Notes under the pieces: generated by a model | What the model was told of the DNA's origin: nothing | Seen by the model: the letters and a program-made list of their open reading frames with translations, nothing else | The model's database searches: none | Made by a program: the position numbers and the translations under genes | Part shown: one piece after another, positions 1 to 7,492 of the stretch | How the letters are laid out: each line of letters begins with the position of its first letter | Position numbering within the stretch: the stretch's first letter is position 1 | Assembly: GCF_000725625.1 (NCBI RefSeq) | Contig: NZ_JOHS01000009.1 | Location: forward strand, 88,489 to 152,488 | Length of the DNA stretch: 64,000 nucleotides | DNA from: Streptomyces sp. NRRL F-6676 | GTDB lineage: Bacteria > Actinomycetota > Actinomycetes > Streptomycetales > Streptomycetaceae | Direction: 5' to 3'

Positions 1-98
1 GGTTCCCGGACGGACCCGCGCTCGTCTACACGCGCGCCGAGATCGAGGCCATGCTGCTGGGCGTCAAGGACGGCGAGTTCGACCATCTGATCGTCTGA
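1..98 (+). CDS. DUF397 domain protein, C-terminal fragment
   Basis: The window opens inside a gene. The frame beginning at base 3 encodes about 31 residues ending GVKDGEFDHLIV, followed by TGA. The pattern of a Pro/Gly turn, a short helix and a final G-V-K-x-G-E-F-D is the usual C-terminus of DUF397 proteins, short acidic proteins that in Streptomyces usually sit beside an XRE/DUF5753 regulator and an anti-sigma-like ATPase. Both of those follow here, so this is probably the third member of a WhiJ/AbaA-type locus. Biochemical roles are poorly known. The N-terminus is outside the window, so start and length cannot be given. Confidence 0.8.
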   Translation, partial: FPDGPALVYTRAEIEAMLLGVKDGEFDHLIV

Positions 99-254
99 CA
101 CGCGTCGCATCGTGTGACACGCGTCAAGTGGACGCGAAAAGCGCGGAAACGGAGCGACGGGCTTCGTGAGCCCCGTCGCCCCGTCGCCCCGTTCCACGCC
201 GAAGCGTCGAAGCGCTTCCGCGCCCCGGTGTCTGCTCGGCCGGACCCCGGCGGA

Positions 255-764
255 TCAGTCCGCCGGCGCCAGCCGGAACATCGCCCACACGACCTTGCCG
301 CCGAGCGTGCCGGCCAGCGGGTGCCAGCCCCAGCCGTCGGCGAAGGACTCGACGAGGAGCAGTCCCCGGCCGCACTCCGCCGAGAAGTCGTCCACGGCAT
401 CCTCCGCGTCCGGCGCGACGGGGCTCTCCCCGCTGGGATCGCGCACCGCGCAGACCAGTCGCGTCGCCCACCGCATCAGGTGCAGCCGCACCGGAGCCGC
501 CTGTTCGGCGCCGCGCGGCGGGTCCGCGGGCAGCGCGTGACGCAGCGCGTTGGTGACGAGTTCGGAGACCACCAGGCAGACGTCGTCGAAGAGGTCGCCC
601 CGCTCCCACTGGTCCAGGGTCCGCCGGGTGAACTGCCGTGCCTCGCGCACCGCTTCGTAACGGGCGGGCAGACCGCAGGAGGCGGCGGTGGACACGGACG
701 CGGGGTCCAGCGGCGGAAGTCCCTGCCGTAAGGGCTCGAGCATGGTCGATCCATTCGTCCCCAT
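255..764 (-). CDS. Anti-sigma-factor-like ATP-binding protein (HATPase_c, RsbW-like)
   Basis: 169-residue single-domain GHKL ATPase. The N-box reads VVSELVTNALRHA, and a Gly-rich lid follows (CGRGLLLVESFADGWGW) with the terminal Trp-containing strand typical of Streptomyces RsbW-like proteins. There is no kinase phospho-acceptor or membrane segment, so it should be cytosolic, and by family it would bind or phosphorylate a sigma factor or anti-sigma antagonist. ATG 764 was chosen because GGGAG lies 8 bases upstream; an in-frame ATG further out (836) lacks this. It is divergent from the XRE gene at 1070. Together with the DUF397 fragment it makes the classic WhiJ/AbaA trio. The partner protein cannot be read from sequence. 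Confidence 0.88.
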   Translation of the reverse strand: MGTNGSTMLEPLRQGLPPLDPASVSTAASCGLPARYEAVREARQFTRRTLDQWERGDLFDDVCLVVSELVTNALRHALPADPPRGAEQAAPVRLHLMRWATRLVCAVRDPSGESPVAPDAEDAVDDFSAECGRGLLLVESFADGWGWHPLAGTLGGKVVWAMFRLAPAD

Positions 765-963
765 GCGAGGCACTCCCGGGTGTTCGCGGTCGTGGCGATG
801 CAGCGGTGGCGCGGCACCATGGTTTCCGATGCGCACGGCAGATGCAAGGGCAGATGCACGTGCACGCGCCGGAAATGGGCCCCCAAGTACCGCTTGTCAC
901 GCATTTCTTCCGCCACTTTCTTCCCCGGTTCCCCGTGCGGGAGCGCTCCCCGAGCCCTCCGCC

Positions 964-979
964 GTGGCCGGACGGCCAC
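964..979. promoter_or_regulatory. 16-bp dyad in the divergent promoter region
   Basis: GTGGCCGGACGGCCAC has 7-bp perfect arms around GA. It lies in the 305-bp gap (765-1069) between the divergent ATPase and XRE genes, about 90 bases before the XRE start. The gap also holds a palindrome TGCACGTGCA (855-864) and a small inverted repeat ACGAG/CTCGT (1002-1016). Any of these could be the operator of the adjacent XRE regulator; nothing else was recognised in the gap. Confidence 0.35.
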
Positions 980-1069
980 TCCTTTCCATTTCTGTAACCG
1001 CACGAGTACTGCTCGTCGTGGTTTAGTGGCAGACTGCGCGTCCGGAAGACGTTGGGGAGGGCTGACGAA

Positions 1070-1936
1070 GTGAGCGCTGGGGAGTCCACTAGCGGCTCGG
1101 TGGTGCGGCGCATGCTGCTCGGGTCGCATCTCAGGCGTCTGCGGGAGTCGCGGAGCATCACCCGGGAAGCGGCCGGCTACTCGATCCGCGCCTCCGAATC
1201 GAAGATCAGCCGCATGGAGTTGGGGCGCGTGAGCTTCAAGACGCGGGACGTCGAGGACCTGCTGACGCTGTACGGCGTCGCCGACGAGGCGGAGCGGACC
1301 TCCCTTCTCTCCCTGGCGAAGGAGGCGAACGTCGCCGGGTGGTGGCACAGCTACTCGGACGTCCTGCCCAGCTGGTTCCCCACGTACATCGGCCTGGAGG
1401 GCTCGGCCCACCTCATCCGCTCCTACGAGGTGCAGTTCGTGCACGGTCTGCTCCAGACCGAGGCGTACGCCCGCGCCGTCGTCTCCCGCGGCATGGGCGG
1501 CGCGAGCGCGGCCGACATCGACCGGCGGGTGGCGCTGCGCCTGGAGCGGCAGAAGTACCTCGTCTCCGAGAAGGCCCCCGAGTTCCACATCGTCCTGGAC
1601 GAGGCGGCGCTGCGCCGCCCCTACGGCGACCGCGAGGTGATGCGCGGCCAGCTCCAGCACCTCATCGACCTCTCCGAGCGCTCCAACGTGCGGTTGCAGG
1701 TCATGCCCTTCGGCTTCGGCGGCCACTCCGGCGAGAGCGGCGCCTTCACCCTGCTCAGCTTCCCCGAGTCCGATCTCTCGGACGTCGTCTACCTCGAGCA
1801 GCTCACCAGCGCCCTCTACCTCGACAAACCCGAGGACGTCGCCCAGTACGAGCAGGCGCTCAAGCAGCTCCAGCAGGACAGCCCCTCCCCCGAGGAGAGC
1901 CGCGACCTCCTGCGCGGGCTGCTCCAGCTCTCCTGA
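1070..1936 (+). CDS. XRE-family regulator with DUF5753 domain (WhiJ-like)
   Basis: 288 residues. An N-terminal helix-turn-helix of the XRE type (about residues 10-65, containing LRESRSITREAAGYSIRASE) is followed by a long DUF5753 region (about 95-275) with the family hallmarks GWWHSYSDVLPSWFPTYIGL and QTEAYARAVV. This is the architecture of WhiJ-like regulators of Streptomyces development, which are normally paired with a DUF397 protein and often an RsbW-like ATPase, as here. GTG 1070 is preferred because GGGGAGG lies 9 bases upstream; a TTG at 1052 is unlikely. The targets are unknown. The product is cytosolic and DNA-binding by inference from the domain. Confidence 0.9.
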   Translation: MSAGESTSGSVVRRMLLGSHLRRLRESRSITREAAGYSIRASESKISRMELGRVSFKTRDVEDLLTLYGVADEAERTSLLSLAKEANVAGWWHSYSDVLPSWFPTYIGLEGSAHLIRSYEVQFVHGLLQTEAYARAVVSRGMGGASAADIDRRVALRLERQKYLVSEKAPEFHIVLDEAALRRPYGDREVMRGQLQHLIDLSERSNVRLQVMPFGFGGHSGESGAFTLLSFPESDLSDVVYLEQLTSALYLDKPEDVAQYEQALKQLQQDSPSPEESRDLLRGLLQLS

Positions 1937-1938
1937 GC

Positions 1939-2062
1939 GCGCCCGAACCGCTTCCCCGAATGCGCCCGAACCGCTTCTCCGAGCGCGCCCGAACCGCTTC
2001 CCCGAGCGTGCCCGGAGCCGCCCCGGTACCCGTTCCCGTGTCGCCCCGGTACCCGTTCCCGT
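1939..2062. repeat. 23-bp tandem repeats upstream of the aldehyde dehydrogenase
   Basis: Three near-identical 23-bp units, each with GCGCCCGAACCGCTTC, begin at 1939, 1962 and 1985. A second motif, CCCCGGTACCCGTTCCCGT, occurs at 2021 and 2044 with the same 23-bp spacing. The array starts just after the XRE stop codon and fills most of the space before the dehydrogenase promoter. It is not coding. It could be slippage-generated spacer or a multi-site binding region. Confidence 0.75.
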
Positions 2063-2101
2063 CTCTCCTGACTCCTCCCAACTCCCGTCCGTCACACGTA
2101 C

Positions 2102-2186
2102 GATGACGTCATATCGAACGTTGATCGGATGATGACTGCGAAGGCTGTCACGGCAGCGACAGGGATCGCACGGCAGCGACAGGGAT
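2102..2186 (+). promoter_or_regulatory. Palindrome and duplicated leader before the aldehyde dehydrogenase
   Basis: ATGACGTCAT (2102-2111) is a perfect 10-bp palindrome within a locally AT-richer stretch and is a plausible operator. Downstream, the 18-base sequence CACGGCAGCGACAGGGAT occurs twice, at 2149-2166 and 2169-2186, 20 bp apart, ending just before the ribosome binding site (GAGGGAG, 2188 onward). The direct repeat is probably part of the untranslated leader. Confidence 0.45.
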
Positions 2187-2197
2187 TGAGGGAGCAC

Positions 2198-3658
2198 ATG
2201 TCGTCCTACTTCACGGACCTGGCTCAGCAGTACATCGACGGCGAGTGGCGTCCGGGCACCGGCGGCTGGGAGATCATCGACTTCAACCCGTACGACGGCG
2301 AGAAGCTCGCGGCGATCACGACAGCCACCGTGGACGAGGTGGACCAGGCCTACCGCGCCGCCGAACGCGCCCAGCGGGAGTGGGCGGCCACCAACGCCTA
2401 CGCCCGCCGCGCGGTGTTCGAGAAGGCGCTGCGCCTGCTGGAGGAGCGCGAGGCGGAGATCGCCGAGCTGATCATCGCCGAGCTGGGCGGCACCCGCACC
2501 AAGGCCGGCTTCGAACTGCACCTCGCCAAGGAGTTCCTGCGCGAGGCGGCCCAGCTCACGCTGACCCCCCAGGCCCGCGTCCTCCCCTCGCCGACCGAGG
2601 GCAAGGAGAACCGCCTCTACCGGGTCCCCGTCGGCGTCGTCGGGGTGATCAGCCCCTTCAACTTCCCCTTCCTGCTCTCCTTGAAGTCCGTCGCCCCGGC
2701 GCTCGCGCTCGGCAACGCGGTCGTCCTCAAGCCGCACCAGGACACCCCCGTCACCGGCGGCACCCTGGTCGCGAAGCTCTTCGAGGACGCGGGGCTGCCC
2801 GGCGGCGTGCTCAACGTCGTCGTCACCGACATCTCGGAGATAGGCGACGCCTTCCTGGAGCACCCGGTGCCCAAGGTGATCTCCTTCACCGGCTCCGACA
2901 AGGTCGGCCGGCACGTCGCCACCGTCTGCGCCTCGTACTTCAAGCGCACGGTCCTGGAGCTCGGCGGCAACAGCGCCCTGGTGGTGCTGGACGACGCCGA
3001 CATCGACTACGCCGTCGACGCGGCCGTCTTCAGCCGGTACGTCCACCAGGGCCAGGTCTGCATGGCCGCCAACCGCGTCCTGGTGGACCGCTCGGTGCTG
3101 GAGGAGTTCACGGCCAAGTTCGTCGCCAAGGTGACGTCCCTCAAGACCGGCGACCCGAAGGATCCGGCCACGGTCATCGGCCCCGTCATCAACTCCTCCC
3201 AGGCCGACGCCCTCACCGCCGCCGTCGACCAGGCCGTCGAGGCCGGCGCCACCGCCCTGGTGCGCGGCCGGACCACGGACAACCTGGTCGAGCCGTCGGT
3301 CCTCACCGACATCCCGGCCGGCTCGCCCCTGCTCAAGCAGGAGCTCTTCGGCCCGGTGGCGCTGCTCCTGCCGTTCGACGGCGAGGAGGAGGCCGTCCGC
3401 CTCGTCAACGACACGCCCTACGGCCTCAGCGGCGCCGTCCACACCGGGGACGTCGAGCGCGGCGTCGCCTTCGCCCAGCGGATCGACACCGGCATGTTCC
3501 ACGTCAACGACGGCACCGTCCACGACGAGCCGCAGGTCCCCTTCGGCGGCGAGAAGCACTCCGGGGTGGGGAGGCTGAACGGCGAGACGACGGTGGAGGC
3601 GTTCACCACGCAGAAGTGGATCTCGGTGCAGCACGGGCGCAGCCGCTTCCCGTTCTGA
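2198..3658 (+). CDS. NAD(P)-dependent aldehyde dehydrogenase
   Basis: 486 residues, the usual length for the ALDH superfamily, which oxidises aldehydes to acids in the cytosol. Visible landmarks are the cofactor-fold segment VISPFNFPFLLSLKS, the glycine turn SFTGSDKVG, the catalytic glutamate motif VLELGGNSALVVLDDAD, the catalytic cysteine in HQGQVCMAANR, and the C-terminal PFGGEKHSGVGRL. The motif set looks closest to benzaldehyde/vanillin-type dehydrogenases, but the substrate cannot be fixed by reading. ATG 2198 was chosen for its GAGGGAG ribosome site; an upstream ATG at 2129 would add 23 residues encoded partly by the repeated leader. It is monocistronic with its own promoter region. Confidence 0.93.
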   Translation: MSSYFTDLAQQYIDGEWRPGTGGWEIIDFNPYDGEKLAAITTATVDEVDQAYRAAERAQREWAATNAYARRAVFEKALRLLEEREAEIAELIIAELGGTRTKAGFELHLAKEFLREAAQLTLTPQARVLPSPTEGKENRLYRVPVGVVGVISPFNFPFLLSLKSVAPALALGNAVVLKPHQDTPVTGGTLVAKLFEDAGLPGGVLNVVVTDISEIGDAFLEHPVPKVISFTGSDKVGRHVATVCASYFKRTVLELGGNSALVVLDDADIDYAVDAAVFSRYVHQGQVCMAANRVLVDRSVLEEFTAKFVAKVTSLKTGDPKDPATVIGPVINSSQADALTAAVDQAVEAGATALVRGRTTDNLVEPSVLTDIPAGSPLLKQELFGPVALLLPFDGEEEAVRLVNDTPYGLSGAVHTGDVERGVAFAQRIDTGMFHVNDGTVHDEPQVPFGGEKHSGVGRLNGETTVEAFTTQKWISVQHGRSRFPF

Positions 3659-3790
3659 CCGGGCGGGCGCGAGCCGCCACGGCGACCGGGCCGCTACGGC
3701 GACCCACAGCTTCGTCCCAGGGGGCGCACAGGGCATCCTGGTGACACCCGTGGAACCTGGCGGGGACACCTTGCGTTGATAGCTTTGACC

Positions 3791-3815
3791 GGCCGTACCT
3801 TTCTCGGGTACGGCC
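3791..3815. terminator. Inverted repeat between aldehyde dehydrogenase and dedA
   Basis: GGCCGTACC (3791-3799) and GGTACGGCC (3807-3815) form a perfect 9-bp stem with a 7-base loop. It lies 130 bases after the dehydrogenase stop and about 30 bases before the DedA start. It could end upstream transcription or act as an operator or leader hairpin for dedA; there is no T tract. Confidence 0.35.
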
Positions 3816-3846
3816 GTACCCCCTCACTCCTCGGGAGCCCGGAACC

Positions 3847-4869
3847 GTGCAGACGCTTGCCCTCGGACCGAGCTGGCTGGATCCGAATCACCTCCTCGAC
3901 ACGTTCGGCATCTGGGGCCTGCTCCTCGTCGTCTTCGCCGAGTCGGGTCTGCTCATCGGTTTCTTCCTGCCGGGCGACTCGCTGCTGTTCACCTGCGGCC
4001 TGCTGATCACCTCGCACCAGATGGACTTCCCGCTGTGGGCGGCGATCGCGCTGATCTGCCTCGCCGCGGTCCTGGGCGACCAGGCGGGCTACATGTTCGG
4101 CAAGAAGGTCGGCCCCTCGCTCTTCAACCGGCCGGACTCCCGCCTGTTCAAGCAGGAGAACGTCGTCAAGGCGCACGAGTTCTTCGAGAAGTACGGCCCG
4201 AAGTCCCTGGTACTGGCCCGCTTCGTGCCCGTCGTGCGCACGTTCACCCCGATCATCGCGGGCGTCAGCGGCATGCGGTACCGCTCGTTCGTGGTCTTCA
4301 ACGTCATCGGCGGCGTCCTGTGGGGCGCGGGCGTGACGCTGCTCGGCTCCTGGCTGGGCAAGATCGACGCGGTCAAGAACAACATCGAGGCGATCCTCAT
4401 CCTGATCGTCCTCGTCTCGGTGATCCCGATCGCCATCGAGTTCCTGCGCGCCCGTTCGAAGGCGAAGAAGAACCCCCCCGAGGCCGCGCCCCGGCCGGTG
4501 CCGGCCGGACAGGCGGCGTACGGCTCCCCTCAGCACCCCCCGATGGACGACGCCACCACCCGTCTGCGCGCCGTCCCCCCGGCCCACCGGGACCAGCACT
4601 ACGGCAACGGCGACGCCGGGCAGCAGCAGCCGTACGGCGACCAGCAGCACTACGGCGACCAGCAGGGGTACGGCGACCAGCAGGGATACGGCGGCCGGCA
4701 GGGGTACGACCAGCAGTACGGCCACCAGGACCCCGGGCACCGGGACTACGGCCAGGGGCAGCAGTACCCCCCGCAGCACCACGACCAGTACCAGGGCCGG
4801 CCCCAGCAGCCGTACGGCTACGACCAGGGCGGCCGTCAGCAGCAGTACCCGTACGACAACCAGGGCTGA
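3847..4869 (+). CDS. DedA-family membrane protein (VTT domain) with Gln/Tyr/Gly-rich tail
   Basis: 340 residues. The first 200 form a DedA/VTT domain, a family of half-transporters now linked to undecaprenyl-phosphate or phospholipid flipping. Signatures seen are GFFLPGDSLLFTCG, LGDQAGYMFGKKVG and the conserved FVPVVRTFTPIIAG, with a last membrane helix at about 180-195. From about residue 215 the protein changes to a disordered tail dominated by Y-G-D-Q-Q and related repeats (for example YGDQQGYGDQQGYG), about 125 residues. The tail is probably cytoplasmic. GTG 3847 is preceded by GGGAG at a 9-base spacing. The convergent neighbour ThrE ends 20 bases downstream. Confidence 0.9.
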   Translation: MQTLALGPSWLDPNHLLDTFGIWGLLLVVFAESGLLIGFFLPGDSLLFTCGLLITSHQMDFPLWAAIALICLAAVLGDQAGYMFGKKVGPSLFNRPDSRLFKQENVVKAHEFFEKYGPKSLVLARFVPVVRTFTPIIAGVSGMRYRSFVVFNVIGGVLWGAGVTLLGSWLGKIDAVKNNIEAILILIVLVSVIPIAIEFLRARSKAKKNPPEAAPRPVPAGQAAYGSPQHPPMDDATTRLRAVPPAHRDQHYGNGDAGQQQPYGDQQHYGDQQGYGDQQGYGGRQGYDQQYGHQDPGHRDYGQGQQYPPQHHDQYQGRPQQPYGYDQGGRQQQYPYDNQG

Positions 4870-4889
4870 CGGCCGGGGCGGGGACCTCT

Positions 4890-6695
4890 TCAGAACCCGC
4901 GCGTCCGCTTCGCGGCCCGCCGTCCCTCCGCCGTGCCGACCCGCAGGAACAGCCGGGAGACCTCCGCCCCCAGGTTCACCCCGATCGCGATGGCCATGGA
5001 CAGCGCCACGGCCTTGGTGAGCGACACCAGGCCGCCGTCGACGTCGTTCTGGGCGATGCCCAGCAGCCCGAAGTACGTCGCCGAACCGGGCAGCAGCGGA
5101 CCGATCGCCGCCGTGGTGTAGGGCAGCGCGGACGCGAACCGGTAGCGGGACAGCAACTGTCCGAAGAGGCCGACCAGGCCGGCCGCCGCGGCCGTGGACG
5201 CCACCGGTGACAGGTTGCCCGCGTCGCGCATGGCCCCGTAGACCGACCAGGCCACCCCGCCGTTGAGGGTGACCAGCAGCACTGTCGACCGCTCCTGCTG
5301 GAGCAGCACCGCGAAGGTCAGCGACAGCAGCATGGAGGCGGCGAGCTGCCACCCCGGCCGGTCGACGCTGCCGAGCGCCGCGTCCGGGTTGAGCTTGGCG
5401 CCCAGGGTGACGCCGAAGTACAGCACCATCAGGACGCCGACGACGATGCCGGTGAAGAAGTACATGACTTCCAGCAGGCGCGCGGAGGCGGTGATGTAGA
5501 AGCCGGTCAGCCCGTCCTGCACGCCCGCCACCAGCGCCCGCCCCGGCAGCAGCGCGAACAGGCCACCGGTGATGACGGCGGACGCCTTCACGTCGACGTG
5601 CGCGAGCGTGAGGGCGACGCCGATCGCGGCCGGGGGCGTGGCGGCCACCGTGAACTGGTAGAACTCGGGCAGTCCGCGCCCGGCGCACAGCCAGGCGAGC
5701 CGGTCGCCGAGCATCGCGCCCGCCGCCGCGGCGACGAACACGAACAGTCCGCCGCCGACCAGCACCGAGGCCGCGCCCGCGAGGAGCCCGCTCGCCACGG
5801 TCAGCGCCCAGCCGGGGTACGGATGCCGGTTGCGCCGTATCTCCGCGAGCCGCCGGTAGGCCTCCTCCAGGGAGATCTCCGTCTCGTCGTCACTGAGGTC
5901 GTCGACGAGGTGGAAGACGGCGGCCAGCCGGGTGTAGTCGGTGCCGCGGCGGCGCACCACGCGGGAGGCCGAGACCGGGTCGTCGACGAGGGACGGCTGG
6001 TAGGAGACCGACAGCAGCGTGAAGGTGACGTTGGGCTCGCAGCGGTCCAGGCCGTAGGAGCGGCAGACCGCGAACATCGCCGCCTCGACGTCCTCGGCGC
6101 CCTCGCCGCCCGCGAGCAGCAGTTCGCCGATGCGGAGGGTGAGGTCCAGGACGCGCGGCACGGCCGGGCCCGGCTCGTCGGCGCGCCGTACGGTCTCCAG
6201 GGCGGGGCGCTCGGTGACGGACATGCGCAGCATCGCGCGCATCCGGTCCTGCCAGGGCGCCTCCTTGGTGAGCTTCACCAGGGGCACGCCGGTGGGCGGG
6301 GTGAAGGCGTGGAGGGCGTCCCGGGCGCTGTACGTGCGCGGGGGGCTGAACGCGGAGCCCTCGGGCTCGGCGGGCGGGGCCTGCGGCACGTCGAGGCCGC
6401 TCGGCACGGCGAACTCGGAGGTGGTCTCCGGCTCGACGGCGGGCGGTTGCGGGACGTCCAGGCCCGCCGGGATCGCGAACTCGGACGTCGTCGACGACTC
6501 GTTGTCACCCGGTGCGCCGTGCGCGCCCGGGGTGCCGTGTGTCCCCGTCACGACCGCCGCCGGGGGAACGAACGCGCTGCGTGCCTCGTCCGACCGCGGC
6601 TTGCGGTCGTCCGCCTCGCCCTCCGCCACCAGCTCGCCCCACCTTCCGCCCGCGGGTCCCGATCCCTGCACCTCCGGTACGAGTACTCCCCGCAC
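4890..6695 (-). CDS. Threonine/serine exporter family protein (ThrE-like)
   Basis: About 601 residues. After a poorly conserved, Pro-rich 170-residue N-terminus comes the cytoplasmic ThrE domain (LRIGELLLAGGEGAEDVEAA, then the NVTFTLLSVSY motif) and about ten membrane helices. This corresponds to the fused ThrE/ThrE_2 arrangement of Corynebacterium ThrE, an export carrier for threonine and serine; substrate here is inferred. The N-terminus contains a 22-residue tandem repeat (residues 69-90 and 91-112, TTSEFA.P.GLDVPQ). The start is uncertain: GTG 6695 has only a weak GAGG, and downstream GTGs are possible. It lies downstream of ppa on the same strand, separated by a terminator-like hairpin. 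Confidence 0.82.
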   Translation of the reverse strand: MRGVLVPEVQGSGPAGGRWGELVAEGEADDRKPRSDEARSAFVPPAAVVTGTHGTPGAHGAPGDNESSTTSEFAIPAGLDVPQPPAVEPETTSEFAVPSGLDVPQAPPAEPEGSAFSPPRTYSARDALHAFTPPTGVPLVKLTKEAPWQDRMRAMLRMSVTERPALETVRRADEPGPAVPRVLDLTLRIGELLLAGGEGAEDVEAAMFAVCRSYGLDRCEPNVTFTLLSVSYQPSLVDDPVSASRVVRRRGTDYTRLAAVFHLVDDLSDDETEISLEEAYRRLAEIRRNRHPYPGWALTVASGLLAGAASVLVGGGLFVFVAAAAGAMLGDRLAWLCAGRGLPEFYQFTVAATPPAAIGVALTLAHVDVKASAVITGGLFALLPGRALVAGVQDGLTGFYITASARLLEVMYFFTGIVVGVLMVLYFGVTLGAKLNPDAALGSVDRPGWQLAASMLLSLTFAVLLQQERSTVLLVTLNGGVAWSVYGAMRDAGNLSPVASTAAAAGLVGLFGQLLSRYRFASALPYTTAAIGPLLPGSATYFGLLGIAQNDVDGGLVSLTKAVALSMAIAIGVNLGAEVSRLFLRVGTAEGRRAAKRTRGF

Positions 6696-6720
6696 GCCTC
6701 AGTATGCGCACGACATGCCA

Positions 6721-6756
6721 ACGGGCCGCGTCACCCGGAAGAGTCACGCGGCCCGT
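6721..6756 (-). terminator. Terminator hairpin downstream of ppa
   Basis: ACGGGCCGCGT (6721-6731) pairs perfectly with ACGCGGCCCGT (6746-6756) across a 14-base loop. It begins 20 bases after the ppa stop codon in the direction of transcription. It has no U tract, as is common in Streptomyces. Confidence 0.7.
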
Positions 6757-6775
6757 GGAGTACTGCGGGAGAGGG

Positions 6776-7267
6776 TCAGTGACCGCCCTGCTCCTTGAGA
6801 CGCTTGTACGACCGCTCGATCTCGGCCTCGGCGTCCGCGCGGCCGACCCAGTTGGCGCCCTCGACCGACTTGCCGGGCTCCAGGTCCTTGTAGACCTCGA
6901 AGAAGTGCTGGATCTCCAGGCGGTCGAACTCGGACACGTGGTGGATGTCCCGCAGGTGCTCCACGCGCGGGTCCGAGGCCGGGACGCACAGCAGCTTGTC
7001 GTCGCCGCCGGCCTCGTCGGTCATCCGGAACATGCCGATGGTGCGGCACTTGATGAGGCAGCCGGGGAAGGTCGGCTCCTCCAGCAGGACAAGCGCGTCC
7101 AGCGGGTCGCCGTCCTCGCCGAGGGTGTTCTCGACGAAGCCGTAGTCGGCCGGGTAGCTGGTCGAGGTGAAGAGTCGACGGTCCAGGCGGATCCGACCGG
7201 TCTCGTGGTCCACCTCGTACTTGTTCCGCGAACCCTTCGGGATCTCGATCGTGACGTCGAACTCCAC
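6776..7267 (-). CDS. ppa: Inorganic pyrophosphatase (family I)
   Basis: 163 residues, the standard prokaryotic family I length. It hydrolyses the pyrophosphate produced by polymer synthesis, pulling those reactions forward. The sequence shows the conserved [13 protein letters not shown] start, the [12 protein letters not shown] segment, the metal-binding signature [10 protein letters not shown] and the second acidic cluster. GTG 7267 is chosen because GGAGGAG lies 6-9 bases upstream and [13 protein letters not shown] is the usual N-terminus; an in-frame ATG at 7291 would add eight unconserved residues. It is soluble and cytosolic. The ThrE-like exporter lies downstream, and the DD-carboxypeptidase gene diverges from 7493. 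Confidence 0.97.
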   Translation of the reverse strand: MEFDVTIEIPKGSRNKYEVDHETGRIRLDRRLFTSTSYPADYGFVENTLGEDGDPLDALVLLEEPTFPGCLIKCRTIGMFRMTDEAGGDDKLLCVPASDPRVEHLRDIHHVSEFDRLEIQHFFEVYKDLEPGKSVEGANWVGRADAEAEIERSYKRLKEQGGH

Positions 7268-7492
7268 CGGTGGCTCCTCCATGATCAACACATAGTTCTG
7301 GTGATTAAGTGTCCCTCACGCAGGTGTGTGATCGCGAAAGGGGCTGGTGGTCGTGCCGGAGCTGAGGGCCTGGCCGGCCGCGCACCCGCGCCCGGCGCGG
7401 TTCGCGGAGGCCGTGCCGGAACAGAGGGTGGCACGAACCGAGCACACGGTGACACCGCGTGTGGCACGGATCACGAGACAGGGGGCTCGCTC

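Noticed and set aside
2100..2112. TGACGTCA as a eukaryotic-type CRE signal
   Set aside because: The match is a short palindrome; in bacteria it is at most a candidate operator.
476..3769. 1,097-residue minus-strand open frame spanning the regulator and dehydrogenase genes
   Set aside because: It is antisense to two clear genes, is rich in Gly/Ala/Arg/Val/Asp repeats typical of high-GC shadow frames and shows no domain.
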